A DNA stretch of 64,000 nt from Bacteroidales bacterium (GTDB lineage: Bacteria > Bacteroidota > Bacteroidia > Bacteroidales > UBA10428), in NCBI GenBank assembly GCA_016935435.1, contig JAFGQZ010000026.1, positions 1 through 64,000 of the forward strand. Reading direction: 5' to 3'. The notes below the pieces were generated by a model. That model was not told the origin of the DNA, searched no databases, and was given only the letters and a program-made list of their open reading frames with translations. Below are positions 1 through 11,300 of the stretch, piece after piece. A program made the position numbers and the translations under genes. How positions within the stretch are numbered: the first letter of the stretch is position 1; each line of letters opens with the position of its first letter.

Positions 1-117
1 CCATGGATAGAATGGGATGACACCCAGATGGCAGGAAAATTCATGAGTGTGCCTGAACGTTCGGATATACCCGAGGATATCAAGGAACAATTGATCGTTG
101 AATTATATTCAAAATAA
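1..117 (+). CDS. rpsD: 30S ribosomal protein S4, C-terminal fragment
   Basis: The first 38 codons are open and end at TAA. They read as the C-terminal tail of ribosomal protein S4, including 'PWIEWDD' and the closing '[12 protein letters not shown]', which is strongly conserved at the S4 C-terminus. S4 binds 16S rRNA early in 30S assembly. The rest of the gene lies upstream of the window. It sits 18 bp before rpoA, the usual rpsD-rpoA-rplQ order at the end of the bacterial ribosomal protein operon, so the three are probably co-transcribed. Confidence 0.93.
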   Translation, partial: PWIEWDDTQMAGKFMSVPERSDIPEDIKEQLIVELYSK

Positions 118-135
118 TAATTTATATATTTTATT

Positions 136-1128
136 ATGGCAATTTTAGCGTTTCAGAAACCCGATAAAGTCATAATGCTCGAAGCGGATGATAAATTCGG
201 CAAATTCGAATTTCGTCCGCTGGAACCCGGGTATGGCATTACTGTAGGAAATGCTATCCGTCGTATCCTCCTCAACTCATTGGAAGGGTACGCTATCACA
301 ACAATCAAAATTGAAGGGGTAGAACACGAGTTTAGTTCTGTTACCGGTGTTGTGGAGGATGTGACTGAAATCATTCTGAATCTTAAACAAATACGTTTTA
401 AGCAACTTATTGACGATGTTGACCACGAAAAAATTACGGTTAACATTACTAACCAGGAAGTTTTTAAAGCCGGCGACCTTAACCGCTATCTCAGCGGGTT
501 TGAGGTGTTAAACCCCGACATAGAGGTTTGCCACATGGAATCAAGTGTTGAGCTTCAGATAGAACTCACTATTAACAAGGGCAGGGGATATGTGCCTGCA
601 GAAGAAAACAAACCCCTCGATGCTGAATTTGGTTTAATTCCTATCGATGCTATTTTTACGCCCATTAAAAACGTAAAGTATGCTATCGAAAACTATCGTG
701 TTGAGCAAAAAACTGACTATGAAAAACTTATCATGGAGGTTGAAACCGATGGTTCGATACACCCCAAGGAAGCATTGAAAGAAGCAGCTAAAATTTTAAT
801 TTATCATTTTATGCTCTTCTCCGACGAAAAAATAACTCTTGATGCCGAAGGGGAATCGGCAAACGAAGAGTTCGACGAAGAAGTGCTTCACATGCGCCAG
901 CTGCTTAAAACAAAACTAGTTGACCTCGATCTGTCGGTAAGGGCACTCAATTGTTTAAAAGCTGCCGAAGTTGAAACACTGGGCGATCTGGTGAAATTCA
1001 ATAAAAACGATCTTCTTAAGTTCAGAAATTTCGGTAAAAAATCGTTAACAGAACTTGATGAACTGCTCGATAACATGAACCTGACTTTTGGAATGGATAT
1101 AGCCAAATATAAGTTGGATAAAGAATAA
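136..1128 (+). CDS. rpoA: DNA-directed RNA polymerase subunit alpha
   Basis: The 330-residue product has the normal alpha length. The N-terminal assembly domain (about residues 1-230) contains '[18 protein letters not shown]', the signature of the dimerisation region that nucleates the beta and beta-prime subunits. After an acidic linker ('[12 protein letters not shown]' type) comes the C-terminal domain (about residues 260-320) with the DNA- and activator-contacting helices '[20 protein letters not shown]' and '[14 protein letters not shown]'. The gene lies between rpsD and rplQ in the standard ribosomal operon arrangement. Nothing is missing or unusual. Confidence 0.98.
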   Translation: MAILAFQKPDKVIMLEADDKFGKFEFRPLEPGYGITVGNAIRRILLNSLEGYAITTIKIEGVEHEFSSVTGVVEDVTEIILNLKQIRFKQLIDDVDHEKITVNITNQEVFKAGDLNRYLSGFEVLNPDIEVCHMESSVELQIELTINKGRGYVPAEENKPLDAEFGLIPIDAIFTPIKNVKYAIENYRVEQKTDYEKLIMEVETDGSIHPKEALKEAAKILIYHFMLFSDEKITLDAEGESANEEFDEEVLHMRQLLKTKLVDLDLSVRALNCLKAAEVETLGDLVKFNKNDLLKFRNFGKKSLTELDELLDNMNLTFGMDIAKYKLDKE

Positions 1129-1162
1129 AAAGTACTGCCATAGGGCAAAATATTGAAATACG

Positions 1163-1753
1163 ATGCGACACAGAAAGAAAATCAATCATTTAGGAAGGCA
1201 AGCCGGGCACAGAAAGGCTATGTTGGCTAATATGGCTAATTCTTTAATATTACATAAAAGGATAACTACAACCACAGCCAAGGCCAAAGCACTTAGGACT
1301 TATGTTGAGCCATTGATGTCGAAGACAAAAAACCTCAGCACGGTTGAAGAAAAAACCCATGCACAACGTGTAGTTTTTAGTTATCTTCAAAACAAACAAG
1401 CTGTTAAAGAACTATTTACCGATATAGCCCCGAAAATCGAAACCAGGCCTGGCGGATATACACGCATACTTAAAACCGGTACGCGTTTAGGAGATAGCGC
1501 CGATATGTGTGTGATAGAGCTGGTCGATTACAATGAAAACCTTCTGGCAGCAAAAGATGAAGCCGCCTCAAAAAGCGGGCGCAGAAGGCGTCGCAGCACT
1601 AAAAAAGGCAGCGAGGCAGAGGTTGTTGCAACTGAAGCAAAAACCAAGGCAGCACCAGCGGCAAAAACCGAAACAGTAGTTGCAGAAAATCCGGCTCCCA
1701 TCGCAGAAGATACTGTAAACGAGACAAACAGCGAAGAAAAAAAGGAAGAGTAA
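1163..1753 (+). CDS. rplQ: 50S ribosomal protein L17 with long C-terminal extension
   Basis: The first ~120 residues are a complete L17 ('[20 protein letters not shown]', '[18 protein letters not shown]', '[17 protein letters not shown]'). L17 sits on the large subunit near the exit tunnel. A further ~75 residues follow, low in complexity and rich in Ala, Lys and Glu, probably disordered. Such tails are typical of Bacteroidota L17 and absent from the ~127-residue E. coli protein, so length alone does not suggest a fusion. The gene is 34 bp after rpoA and is followed by a clear terminator, so it ends the ribosomal operon. Confidence 0.97.
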   Translation: MRHRKKINHLGRQAGHRKAMLANMANSLILHKRITTTTAKAKALRTYVEPLMSKTKNLSTVEEKTHAQRVVFSYLQNKQAVKELFTDIAPKIETRPGGYTRILKTGTRLGDSADMCVIELVDYNENLLAAKDEAASKSGRRRRRSTKKGSEAEVVATEAKTKAAPAAKTETVVAENPAPIAEDTVNETNSEEKKEE

Positions 1754-1782
1754 ATCTTGGCTTTAATAAAAAAAATATACTT

Positions 1783-1819
1783 AAGGGATTGATATGATGA
1801 GTATCAGTCCCTTTTTTTG
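1783..1819 (+). terminator. Rho-independent terminator after rplQ
   Basis: A 12-bp stem, AAGGGATTGATA with TATCAGTCCCTT (one T-G wobble) and a 7-nt loop, is followed by a run of T. It lies 30 bp after rplQ and should end the rpsD-rpoA-rplQ transcript before eno. Confidence 0.85.
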
Positions 1820-1848
1820 TTTATAATCTCAATAAATATATAACTTTT
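1816..1848 (+). promoter_or_regulatory. Candidate Bacteroidota-type promoter for eno
   Basis: TTTG (1816-1819), 21 nt, then TAACTTTT (1841-1848). This resembles the phylum's -33 TTTG / -7 TAnnTTTG pattern with a mismatch at the last base of the -7 box. The -33 element overlaps the T-tract of the preceding terminator. It is placed about 15 bp before the eno ATG. Confidence 0.35.
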
Positions 1849-1850
1849 AA

Positions 1851-3143
<1,293 letters not shown>

Positions 3144-3156
3144 TTTATGTTTTAAT

Positions 3157-3196
3157 AAAAAAAAGCTACCCTTTATCGGGGTAGCTTTTTTTTTTG
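3157..3196. terminator. Bidirectional terminator between eno and the converging T9SS cargo gene
   Basis: GCTACCC (3165-3171) pairs with GGGTAGC (3179-3185). An A-tract lies on the left and a T-tract on the right, so the stem extends with A-T pairs and works for transcripts from either side. It sits between the stops of eno (+) and the 1637-aa gene (-). Confidence 0.88.
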
Positions 3197-3218
3197 TGGT
3201 TACTTCATGCAATCGACT

Positions 3219-6200
3219 TTATTCTATCACAAATTTTGTAATGTAGTACAACTGGTTGTTCCTGAACCTTATAAAATACACACCGGCAGGCATAGTGTTA
3301 ACATCAAGCTGGTGTGAGTATATCGCAAACCCCTTATGTTTATCGGAGAATACAAGCTGGTTCCTGATATCGTAAATTTCCACCAATAGTTCACCGCCCA
3401 GTTTAATATTTGCTTCAATATTGAGGATATCATTGGCCGGGTTAGGGTACAATTTCACATCGAGACTTTCGGGGATGGCATTACTTATCGATGACAACCT
3501 ATCGACAAATACAGCCTTGGTTGTGATGCAGTTGGCAGCATTTGTTACTATAACAGAATAGTTTCCCGGCATATTCACAGTAAAATACCGGTTTGTAGAG
3601 TTGTCTTGCCATTGGTAGGATTCGTGAAGGCCGGGGTCTAGCCTGTGGGGCATGGCAACGCGAAGTGTGTCGCCGCCAAAATTTACAACAGGCGCGGCAA
3701 GCACAAAAATACTTTTCTCAAGGTCATCGTTATTGCTGTTAATATCTGCCTGTCCGTCGAGGAATACCCTAAGGTTGTTTGAGCCAACTGTATTGAAGGG
3801 CATAGGCCCCGACAGGGTAACAGTTTGTGTAAAACCGGGCATCCAAAGCGAGTTTATTTCAAACTGCTGGGTAACGGAATCGTTACCATTGATACTAAAG
3901 GCAACATTCAAAATAGCCCCTGTGCGCGGTAGGTTGCCACTATTGATTAATTCAACCGAAACATTGCTCCTGTTTCCTTCGCAAACCTGGTTGGGCACCG
4001 ATACAGAATGTATCCCGTAATCGTTTATGTCGAAGAACAGGTAAACCGTGTCGCTGCCATAACATCCGGTTGTAGTGTCGGTAACAACACAATAATAATT
4101 ACCGGTAATGCTTGCAGTATAGGTTTGTGTGTTTGTTTGCTTATCCTGCCACAGGTAAGAATAGTTTGGCCCTGTGCCGGCATCGAGTATATATTGGAAA
4201 GCACTTATGGTTTTGTCTTCGCCAAGGTTTACTGCCGGGGTTTGCCTGGTTGATGTGCCAGCCCGCAGGCTGTCGTTTCCGGGGCGTAAATCGCCTGTGC
4301 TGGTGGTAACAATGTCAATCACATAATCCTGGTAGTTGCTAAAGTCGAATGTATTTTCCGAAGTACGGGTAGCCTGTCCGCCAGGAAGTATGTTGTTTGT
4401 CGGGCTAAATGTTTCCGAGATATAGGCGCCGCTGTTTATGCTGTATTTCAGGGTAACAATGTCGGCCGGGGTTATAGTGTCAGTACCATTATTTCTGAAC
4501 CGCAACTCAATTGGTTCGGGGCCTGTCCTGTCGCACGAGTTTTGGGGCGAAAGCATGGTTTCGGGCATAATGTCGCGTATTTTAAACCATATATCAACTG
4601 TATCGTTGCCCGGGCACCCGTTTGCATCTAATGCAGCTACCCAGTATGTGCCTGCTTCGTCAATATAAGTTGTTTGGGTGGTATCGCCGGTGTTCCAGCT
4701 ATAGCTTTCGAAGCCAGTTCCAGCATCGAGCACATAATCGAGGGCTTTAACCACAAGGTCGGGGCCCAGGTCAAGGGGGGTATAACCATAAGCATTAACA
4801 ACTGCTGTGTGGGCATCGTTAGCAGTGTTAAAATCGCCCCCGACATACGAGGCCGATACCGTAATGGAATAAGTGCCGTATTCCGAAAAATCAAATGGAT
4901 TCTCGGCAAAGGTATATACCAGCGAATTGCTGAAACGCAGGGGAGCCGTAATATCAACAGTGTCATAAACCGGTTCGCTGCCGTTAACGCTGTAGCTTAC
5001 GGCAACTTTATCGCCTGCAACCAGGCTATCGGTTCCAACATTAGTTACACGCACCTGTATATATTCGGTGCTGTCAAGTTCGCAGGTCGATACGGGGTAA
5101 ACTACCTCTGTGGCGCCAGCATCAAAATAAAGCACAACCACATCAATAGTATCGGTAGTAACACAACCATGTACAGGTTCGGTTACCGTTACCCAATGCA
5201 GTCCGGTAGAAACCACATCGAAAATACTGTCGGTGGTAACATTGTCGTGCCACAGGTAGGTATAGCCCGGCACCCAGTCGGGGTACTGTGGCTTTACCCA
5301 CAAAGTGTCGGGCTGCCTCGAACCCAGGGTATCGGCGAGTATAATTGTAGGGTTGGGCCAGATGTTAAAAGTGTAGCTCAGGGTGTCGTTATTGTTCTGG
5401 TAGAAAAATGGATCATCTTCAATGAGGGTGTATGCTTTAATATTATATAAACCAGGTTGTTCAATATTGAAGTTCATTGTTATGGTATGCAATACAGAGT
5501 CGCCAGGAATAAGGTCTGCACTTAGTAAAAAAGTGTCTATAACAGGTTGATTGTTTTCAAAATCAACACCAATAATAATTGTATCGTTTATGTTTAAATT
5601 ATTATATCCCAGGTTTTTAATATATAAGGAGGTGATTGGCGGGTTTGTCCCAAAACATGCATCGGCAGGCATAACAATTGATGATACGCCTATGTCGGCA
5701 GGTGCTGGAAAAAATTCAAAATCGTCGAAAGCAAAACCTTGCGGAAAGGAGTTAGCTTCATCAGACATAAAAATAAGCCTGAACTTAACTTTTGATCCGG
5801 AGTCGGCACTAACAGGCAATAGTGCCTGCGCTGTTTTCCAAACGTTCTGACCGCTCCAACCATTACTGCCTAAAGCATCTACATAATCGGTTGTCCAGTT
5901 CCAGCCAGCTCCGTATATTGTATCATTTACAATATACCAGTTGACACCATTGTCAGTTGAGTATTCAAGCCTGGCGCCGTCTTTCGCGTCTTCGCAGTCC
6001 GACCAATATTTCATCCGGACAATATTTCGCGAAATATCGGAAAAATCGTAACAGCCACTTACAACATAGCTCGTATCGTTGTTTGAATAGTTACCGGTAG
6101 CAGACAGTACCCAAATATTAGGCGATAAAGGATCTGTAGGGATAGTACCCGACATTATTTTACATTCCCACCTGGAGCCGGTATCTGGCAACCAGATACC

Positions 6201-8132
6201 ACCCTTGTATTCAAAATCTTCAAAATCGGGGGGAGTATCAAAGTCTTGTATTATTAAGGGCTTCGTGTATTTGTCGTTCGATGGGTCTTGATCACCGGCA
6301 AGTCCTGTCCCAACAACAAATTTATTGTAATAATCGCCTTTCGGGAAATTGGCCAGTTGACTAAAAGTAAACAAAACACTATCGCCAATATTAATGCCGC
6401 CGTATAATGTGTCGCGTACCAAAGTTGAATCAGCCCCCCAAAGCCCGTAATATACAGGAATGGCATTTGGTGCAGCACCCACGGCAAAGTTTTTAAACCA
6501 TGCTTTAACAGTGTCGTTGCCGCAACCTATACATTCGTTATGTGGCTCAATAACCCCAACAACCCCAACATCGGTATATAATTTTTCACCAATTATTGCA
6601 AAATTATCAACACTTATGCCTGGCCAGGGTGTCAACATCGATTCTGTTATCCCAAACCTGAGTTGAAAATTTGGCTGACGCCTGCACAGGCTGTCAATAC
6701 TGTTTACAATAAATTCTGTCCAATACGAGTTGTTTGATGCCTGGTCGCTTGTCCATATATTCTGCCAGCTTGCCCCATTATTTGTTGAATACTCAATTAC
6801 AGCATTATCGGGCCCGTTTACCGAAAAAAACGAATGCATATATACGGCAATTTTTATATAATAAGTAAGATCAAATACGGGGGTATAGGCATAGTATGCC
6901 GTACTCTCATTAATATTTGGAAGGTACCCGCCATCGAGATCGGTAGCCAGTATATTTAAGCCATTATACGGGGTTTTGGGGTTCGATTGGATATCAACTT
7001 GGTTGCCTTCGGGCCACCCAACCTCAAAATTACCCTGGAGCAGCCAGCCTGGAGCACCCGTCTCAAAATTATCATAAAATACCGATTCCCTTAAAACATG
7101 GTTTTTTGAAAATGGTGTTACAGTTGCAGGAAAAGTAGTGTCGCTAACCTGGATGCCATTGGCCGGAACAGTGAATGAAACTGTTTTCTGGCCTTTTAAG
7201 GTGTTCTTTACACTTGCTGCTACCCATAAATTATTGTCGCCCAGGAGCAGTTTGTAATTTATACCTGTAAAAACAATATTGCCGCCAACTTTAGTGCCTG
7301 TGGCTATAAGTGTTGAGGTATCAGATATATATGGTGCAAAAGCATCGCCGCGTGTGTAGAACAATTTAAAAGTATTTCCAAGGTGCTCAACCCCGGTACC
7401 TTGTGGTGTAAGTGTCAGCGAATTCAACCTTGCTTCTCCGCTATTGCCCAATACACGCATCTTAATCCTTTCAAAAGGAATGTCGGTAGCATTTGATGGC
7501 ACCATTGTATGGTTAACCGAGCTGTATTCCGTATTCTTAACAAACATAGGAACAGACTCTTCTTCCAATACAGATACACTGTCGATGTAAACCCCATAAC
7601 CATTCCCGATTATGCCTTCAAAAGCAATTTGAAAGGTGTCGCTTAGGTATTGTGAACCAATATTTGCAATATCATAAACTTCTTCTTTCCAATATGAGAT
7701 ATCGTCGGTCCACGATTCAATAACATTCCATTGTGAATTTGGCCCTGCCCGAAAGAGCAAGCGTAAAAAATCGGGCCCCTTTAGTATTTTTGTATATTGG
7801 CAATGCCAAAACCTTAGCATGGGCTTTACAGCGCCATCCAGTTCCAGGGTAGGGGTAACCAGTTTAATTGAATCTAACTCAAGGGCAGGAAAGTAAATAC
7901 CTGCATTAAAATTACCCTGAACAGGAATTTCGGGGTTATACGGATCGCCACCGGATTTCCATTGCCCCCCGTAGGTGTATTTCCAGGTTTTATTGGCTAT
8001 ATATGGATCAACAGTCCAATAATAGGCCGAGTCGGTCCTTTCAAAATTCTCCAACAGGTAAAACAATTCCTGCGAAAGGGCATAGCATAACGATAAAGTA
8101 GAAAGCAGCAGTGTGGTTATAGTTCTTTTCAT
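3219..8132 (-). CDS. Giant secreted multidomain protein with T9SS type A sorting tail
   Basis: This 1637-residue protein starts with a clean signal peptide ('MKRTITTLLLSTLSLCYALSQE') and ends with a type A T9SS sorting domain ('LYPNPANDILNIEA', 'VEIYDIRNQLVF', 'MPAGVYFIRF'), so it should be exported and anchored at or released from the cell surface. The N-terminal half holds three jelly-roll or MAM-like modules (about residues 25-195, 345-535, 645-825), each with a 'YSTNNGASW'-like strand. The C-terminal half alternates CARDB-like domains with Ig-like units bearing 'LDAGTGFESYSWNTGD'-type motifs, at least three times. No catalytic domain was recognised; an adhesive or structural role is likely. 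It is divergent from the 2026-aa gene. Confidence 0.88.
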   Translation of the reverse strand: MKRTITTLLLSTLSLCYALSQELFYLLENFERTDSAYYWTVDPYIANKTWKYTYGGQWKSGGDPYNPEIPVQGNFNAGIYFPALELDSIKLVTPTLELDGAVKPMLRFWHCQYTKILKGPDFLRLLFRAGPNSQWNVIESWTDDISYWKEEVYDIANIGSQYLSDTFQIAFEGIIGNGYGVYIDSVSVLEEESVPMFVKNTEYSSVNHTMVPSNATDIPFERIKMRVLGNSGEARLNSLTLTPQGTGVEHLGNTFKLFYTRGDAFAPYISDTSTLIATGTKVGGNIVFTGINYKLLLGDNNLWVAASVKNTLKGQKTVSFTVPANGIQVSDTTFPATVTPFSKNHVLRESVFYDNFETGAPGWLLQGNFEVGWPEGNQVDIQSNPKTPYNGLNILATDLDGGYLPNINESTAYYAYTPVFDLTYYIKIAVYMHSFFSVNGPDNAVIEYSTNNGASWQNIWTSDQASNNSYWTEFIVNSIDSLCRRQPNFQLRFGITESMLTPWPGISVDNFAIIGEKLYTDVGVVGVIEPHNECIGCGNDTVKAWFKNFAVGAAPNAIPVYYGLWGADSTLVRDTLYGGINIGDSVLFTFSQLANFPKGDYYNKFVVGTGLAGDQDPSNDKYTKPLIIQDFDTPPDFEDFEYKGGIWLPDTGSRWECKIMSGTIPTDPLSPNIWVLSATGNYSNNDTSYVVSGCYDFSDISRNIVRMKYWSDCEDAKDGARLEYSTDNGVNWYIVNDTIYGAGWNWTTDYVDALGSNGWSGQNVWKTAQALLPVSADSGSKVKFRLIFMSDEANSFPQGFAFDDFEFFPAPADIGVSSIVMPADACFGTNPPITSLYIKNLGYNNLNINDTIIIGVDFENNQPVIDTFLLSADLIPGDSVLHTITMNFNIEQPGLYNIKAYTLIEDDPFFYQNNNDTLSYTFNIWPNPTIILADTLGSRQPDTLWVKPQYPDWVPGYTYLWHDNVTTDSIFDVVSTGLHWVTVTEPVHGCVTTDTIDVVVLYFDAGATEVVYPVSTCELDSTEYIQVRVTNVGTDSLVAGDKVAVSYSVNGSEPVYDTVDITAPLRFSNSLVYTFAENPFDFSEYGTYSITVSASYVGGDFNTANDAHTAVVNAYGYTPLDLGPDLVVKALDYVLDAGTGFESYSWNTGDTTQTTYIDEAGTYWVAALDANGCPGNDTVDIWFKIRDIMPETMLSPQNSCDRTGPEPIELRFRNNGTDTITPADIVTLKYSINSGAYISETFSPTNNILPGGQATRTSENTFDFSNYQDYVIDIVTTSTGDLRPGNDSLRAGTSTRQTPAVNLGEDKTISAFQYILDAGTGPNYSYLWQDKQTNTQTYTASITGNYYCVVTDTTTGCYGSDTVYLFFDINDYGIHSVSVPNQVCEGNRSNVSVELINSGNLPRTGAILNVAFSINGNDSVTQQFEINSLWMPGFTQTVTLSGPMPFNTVGSNNLRVFLDGQADINSNNDDLEKSIFVLAAPVVNFGGDTLRVAMPHRLDPGLHESYQWQDNSTNRYFTVNMPGNYSVIVTNAANCITTKAVFVDRLSSISNAIPESLDVKLYPNPANDILNIEANIKLGGELLVEIYDIRNQLVFSDKHKGFAIYSHQLDVNTMPAGVYFIRFRNNQLYYITKFVIE

Positions 8133-8377
8133 TTCTTTATTAAAGCAAATACAATTTCATTTTAAGCTGCAAAAATTAAAACATAAATAAAGAATTTAAA
8201 ACTAAAAGCCGATGAAGTTATTAAATATATACTTTATTGGCTAAGCTTACAGGTGTAACAATACGTTGTTATTTACGCAAAACGTGCAATTAAGGTTTTT
8301 GGAATGTTGGCTATTGATAAAAAAAATAACCAATACATACGAAAATACGTATATTTAGGCACAAAACTCACAAAATT
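8133..8377. promoter_or_regulatory. Divergent intergenic region between two giant T9SS cargo genes
   Basis: These 245 AT-rich bases must carry promoters for both genes. On the minus strand TGTATTTGC (one mismatch from TAnnTTTG) lies just upstream of the left gene. On the plus strand TATATTTA sits ~25 bp before the right gene, beside the partial palindrome ATACGAAAATACGTAT. No complete -33/-7 pair with consensus spacing was found, so the exact start sites are uncertain. Confidence 0.35.
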
Positions 8378-11300
8378 ATGCGACTAATTAAATTTTTTCC
8401 GTTATTATTTTTTTTAAACCTCACAATAATTAACGGGCAAACAGGCACCAAATTTTGGTTTGCTGCACCCGATATATCATGGGATCATGCTGCCGACAGC
8501 CGCCCCCTGTATTTGCATATAACAGCTGTTTATAATACCCATGTAACCATTTCGCGGCCGGCCGACCCTGCATTTACCCCAATAGAATTTGACTTAAATG
8601 CCCAACAAACCAACACTTTACAACTTGAAACCCTTTTAGATATTGATGAGATTGAGGTTTATGCCCGTAATATTGCCGATGGCAATTTTTTACAGAACAA
8701 AGGTTTCTTAATTGAAGCACATCCGGGCGAGATAACTGCTTACTACGAACTTGTTGGCAGTAATAAAACAACCATGGTGCCAAATAACAATAATACCGAT
8801 ATTGTTTCATTAAAATCGAACAATGCCCTGGGAAAGGATTTTTGGGTTTCGACACAGCGTAAATATAAAAACCATGGTTATTCCGACGATTTCAGTGGTT
8901 TTGTGGTTGTTGCCACACAAGATAATACCCAGGTAACAATTAACCCTAATGGCAACAACCTGTTTCAGCATGGCACAACACCATTTGTGGTTACTCTCAA
9001 CAAAGGCCAGGCTTTTGCTGTAAGGGCTGCCGGACAGGCTCCTGCTGCACATATATTTGGTGTTAGGGTAACTTCGAACAAGGATATTGCCATTACTGTT
9101 TACGACGATTCGATGGAAATGACCAATACCGGTGGCAGTTGGGATACTTTTGCCGATCAGTTAATACCTGTCGGCCTTGTTGGCAAAGAGTATATTATTT
9201 TAAAAGGAAATGTTCAGGATTTGCCGGCTGTTACTGTCGATGGTGAAGCCATATTTATCACTGCCACACAAAATAATACCGATATATATATCGATGACAT
9301 ACTACGGGGCAATATTGCAACTGCTGGCGGTTACTTTACATGGAATGTGCCCAGCCTGGCAAATTCAGGAACAGTGGCCATGCACGTAAGGGCAACCAAG
9401 CCGGTGTATGTTAACCATATTACCGGGTATTCTTCCGGAGGTACCCGCGAACTTGGCGGGGCAGTGCTCCCTTCGGTCGATAATTGCACAGGTTCGCATA
9501 GTGTTACCATAAAAAAGACACCTGCATCAGGGTTCGATTTTTTCTTAAACCTAATGGTGCGTAACGACAAGAACCCGGCGAGTGCCAATTATAACCAGGC
9601 AATACACCATTTCACCTATTCCATTAATGGAGGGCCGGTACAGACAATACCTGCATCGCATTTCCGATATATTATGGACAGTGCGTTTGCGGTTTACGAC
9701 CGCACACTAGCCGGGGGTGCGGCGTTTTACAATGCATTGGGCAACAACCAAACCCTACGTGTCGATAACGATATTGCGCGGTTTCATTTGGGCGTAATGC
9801 AGGGTAATGCTGGTGGAGGCTGCAAATATGGTTATTTCTCCGATTATGCTGCAAGTGAATTTGCTGCCGGCATTGGTGGTTATACCATGCCTACTTCCGA
9901 TGTTTACTGCGATTTAACACCAATACGTTTGGTAGCAAATGGGGCAGAACAATATCAGTGGTCAACTCCTTTTGACCCTTTGTTGGTAAACAAATTGGAT
10001 TACGATACAGTGGCAGCACCCTTCTTTTTTCCCGACACTACTGGTATCTTTTATTTCGATGTTTTAATGACAGGTGCCTGCCAGGCAGACACAACGGTAA
10101 GGATAGAACTGATTGTTGCCCAAAGTACAATGGCCAGTTTTTCGTTTTCGGCCGATGAGGGCTGTTCCCCTTTTGCCCCACTGATAACTAACCATTCCGA
10201 TACCATAATTGGTGTTTCACAAATTTGGACAATTGACACAGCTGGTATTGGGGCATACCAGATTAACCAGAATACCATTCCACGAAGTTTTAACCTGTTG
10301 TTGCCCGAGAACCATACCGATTCAATACAAATACACAGGGTAAGCCTTGTTGTAAAAGGTGTTGGGAATTCGTGCCCATCAACCAAATTTAAAGATATTA
10401 AAGTAAAACCCCAGGTGGAGTCGGCTTTCATCCTGTCCGACACAATTGGTTGCCACCCGTTAGGTGTAGATATTGTTAACAATTCGTCGGGACATTTAGA
10501 TAGCAGCAGTTACAACTGGGACTTTGGCGATAATACGCAGTCATTCGAGTTTGAACCCTTAAAATCGTTTACAAATTATTCGCTTGTTGACACAATATAT
10601 AATGTCAGGCTTATTGTTGAGTCTCCTTTTGGTTGTACCGACACCATGCAGCAAAAGGTATATGTTCATCCGCGTGTTAGTGCCAAATTTGCCGCCGACA
10701 CCACCTCTTCCTGTTCGCCTTTGTTGGTTAAAATAGATCCGGGCAATACATACGGGGCCGATACTTTATGGTGGAAAATCGATTATTTCTATGGCGACAG
10801 CACCTATAAAACCACAACAAAAGCCCCGATAAACATAAATCATTATGACACAACCCTGGATGCAGGCCCCGATACCCTTTGGGTACAGCTCGTTGCCGGC
10901 AATCGTATGGGCTGTTACGATACAGCGGTAAGAAAAAGACTTATAACATTTCCGGAAGTAATTGCCGATTTTAACATTAGCGACAATGATGTTTGCGATT
11001 CTACACCGGTAATTTTTAATAACTTATCAACCGGGTATAAAATATTCTACGAATGGGATTTTGGGAACAATACCTTCAGGCAGGATACCATAATTCAATC
11101 GCACACAAGAATTTATTATAACCGTACAGAACAGGATACTACCTATACCATTAAACTTAAAGCACTTTCGGGCTATTTTTGCGAAAGCGAAAAAGATACT
11201 ACAATAACCGTTCACCCATATATAAATGCCGAATTCGGTTTGAATTATGAAACGAACTGCTCTCCGGCCGACGCCATAATTTACAATACCAGCACACGCT

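Noticed and set aside
4674-5450. Long plus-strand ORF (258 aa) inside the 1637-aa secreted protein gene
   Set aside because: It is antisense to a clearly coding repetitive protein, has no signal, domain or promoter, and its composition mirrors the real frame. It is a shadow ORF.
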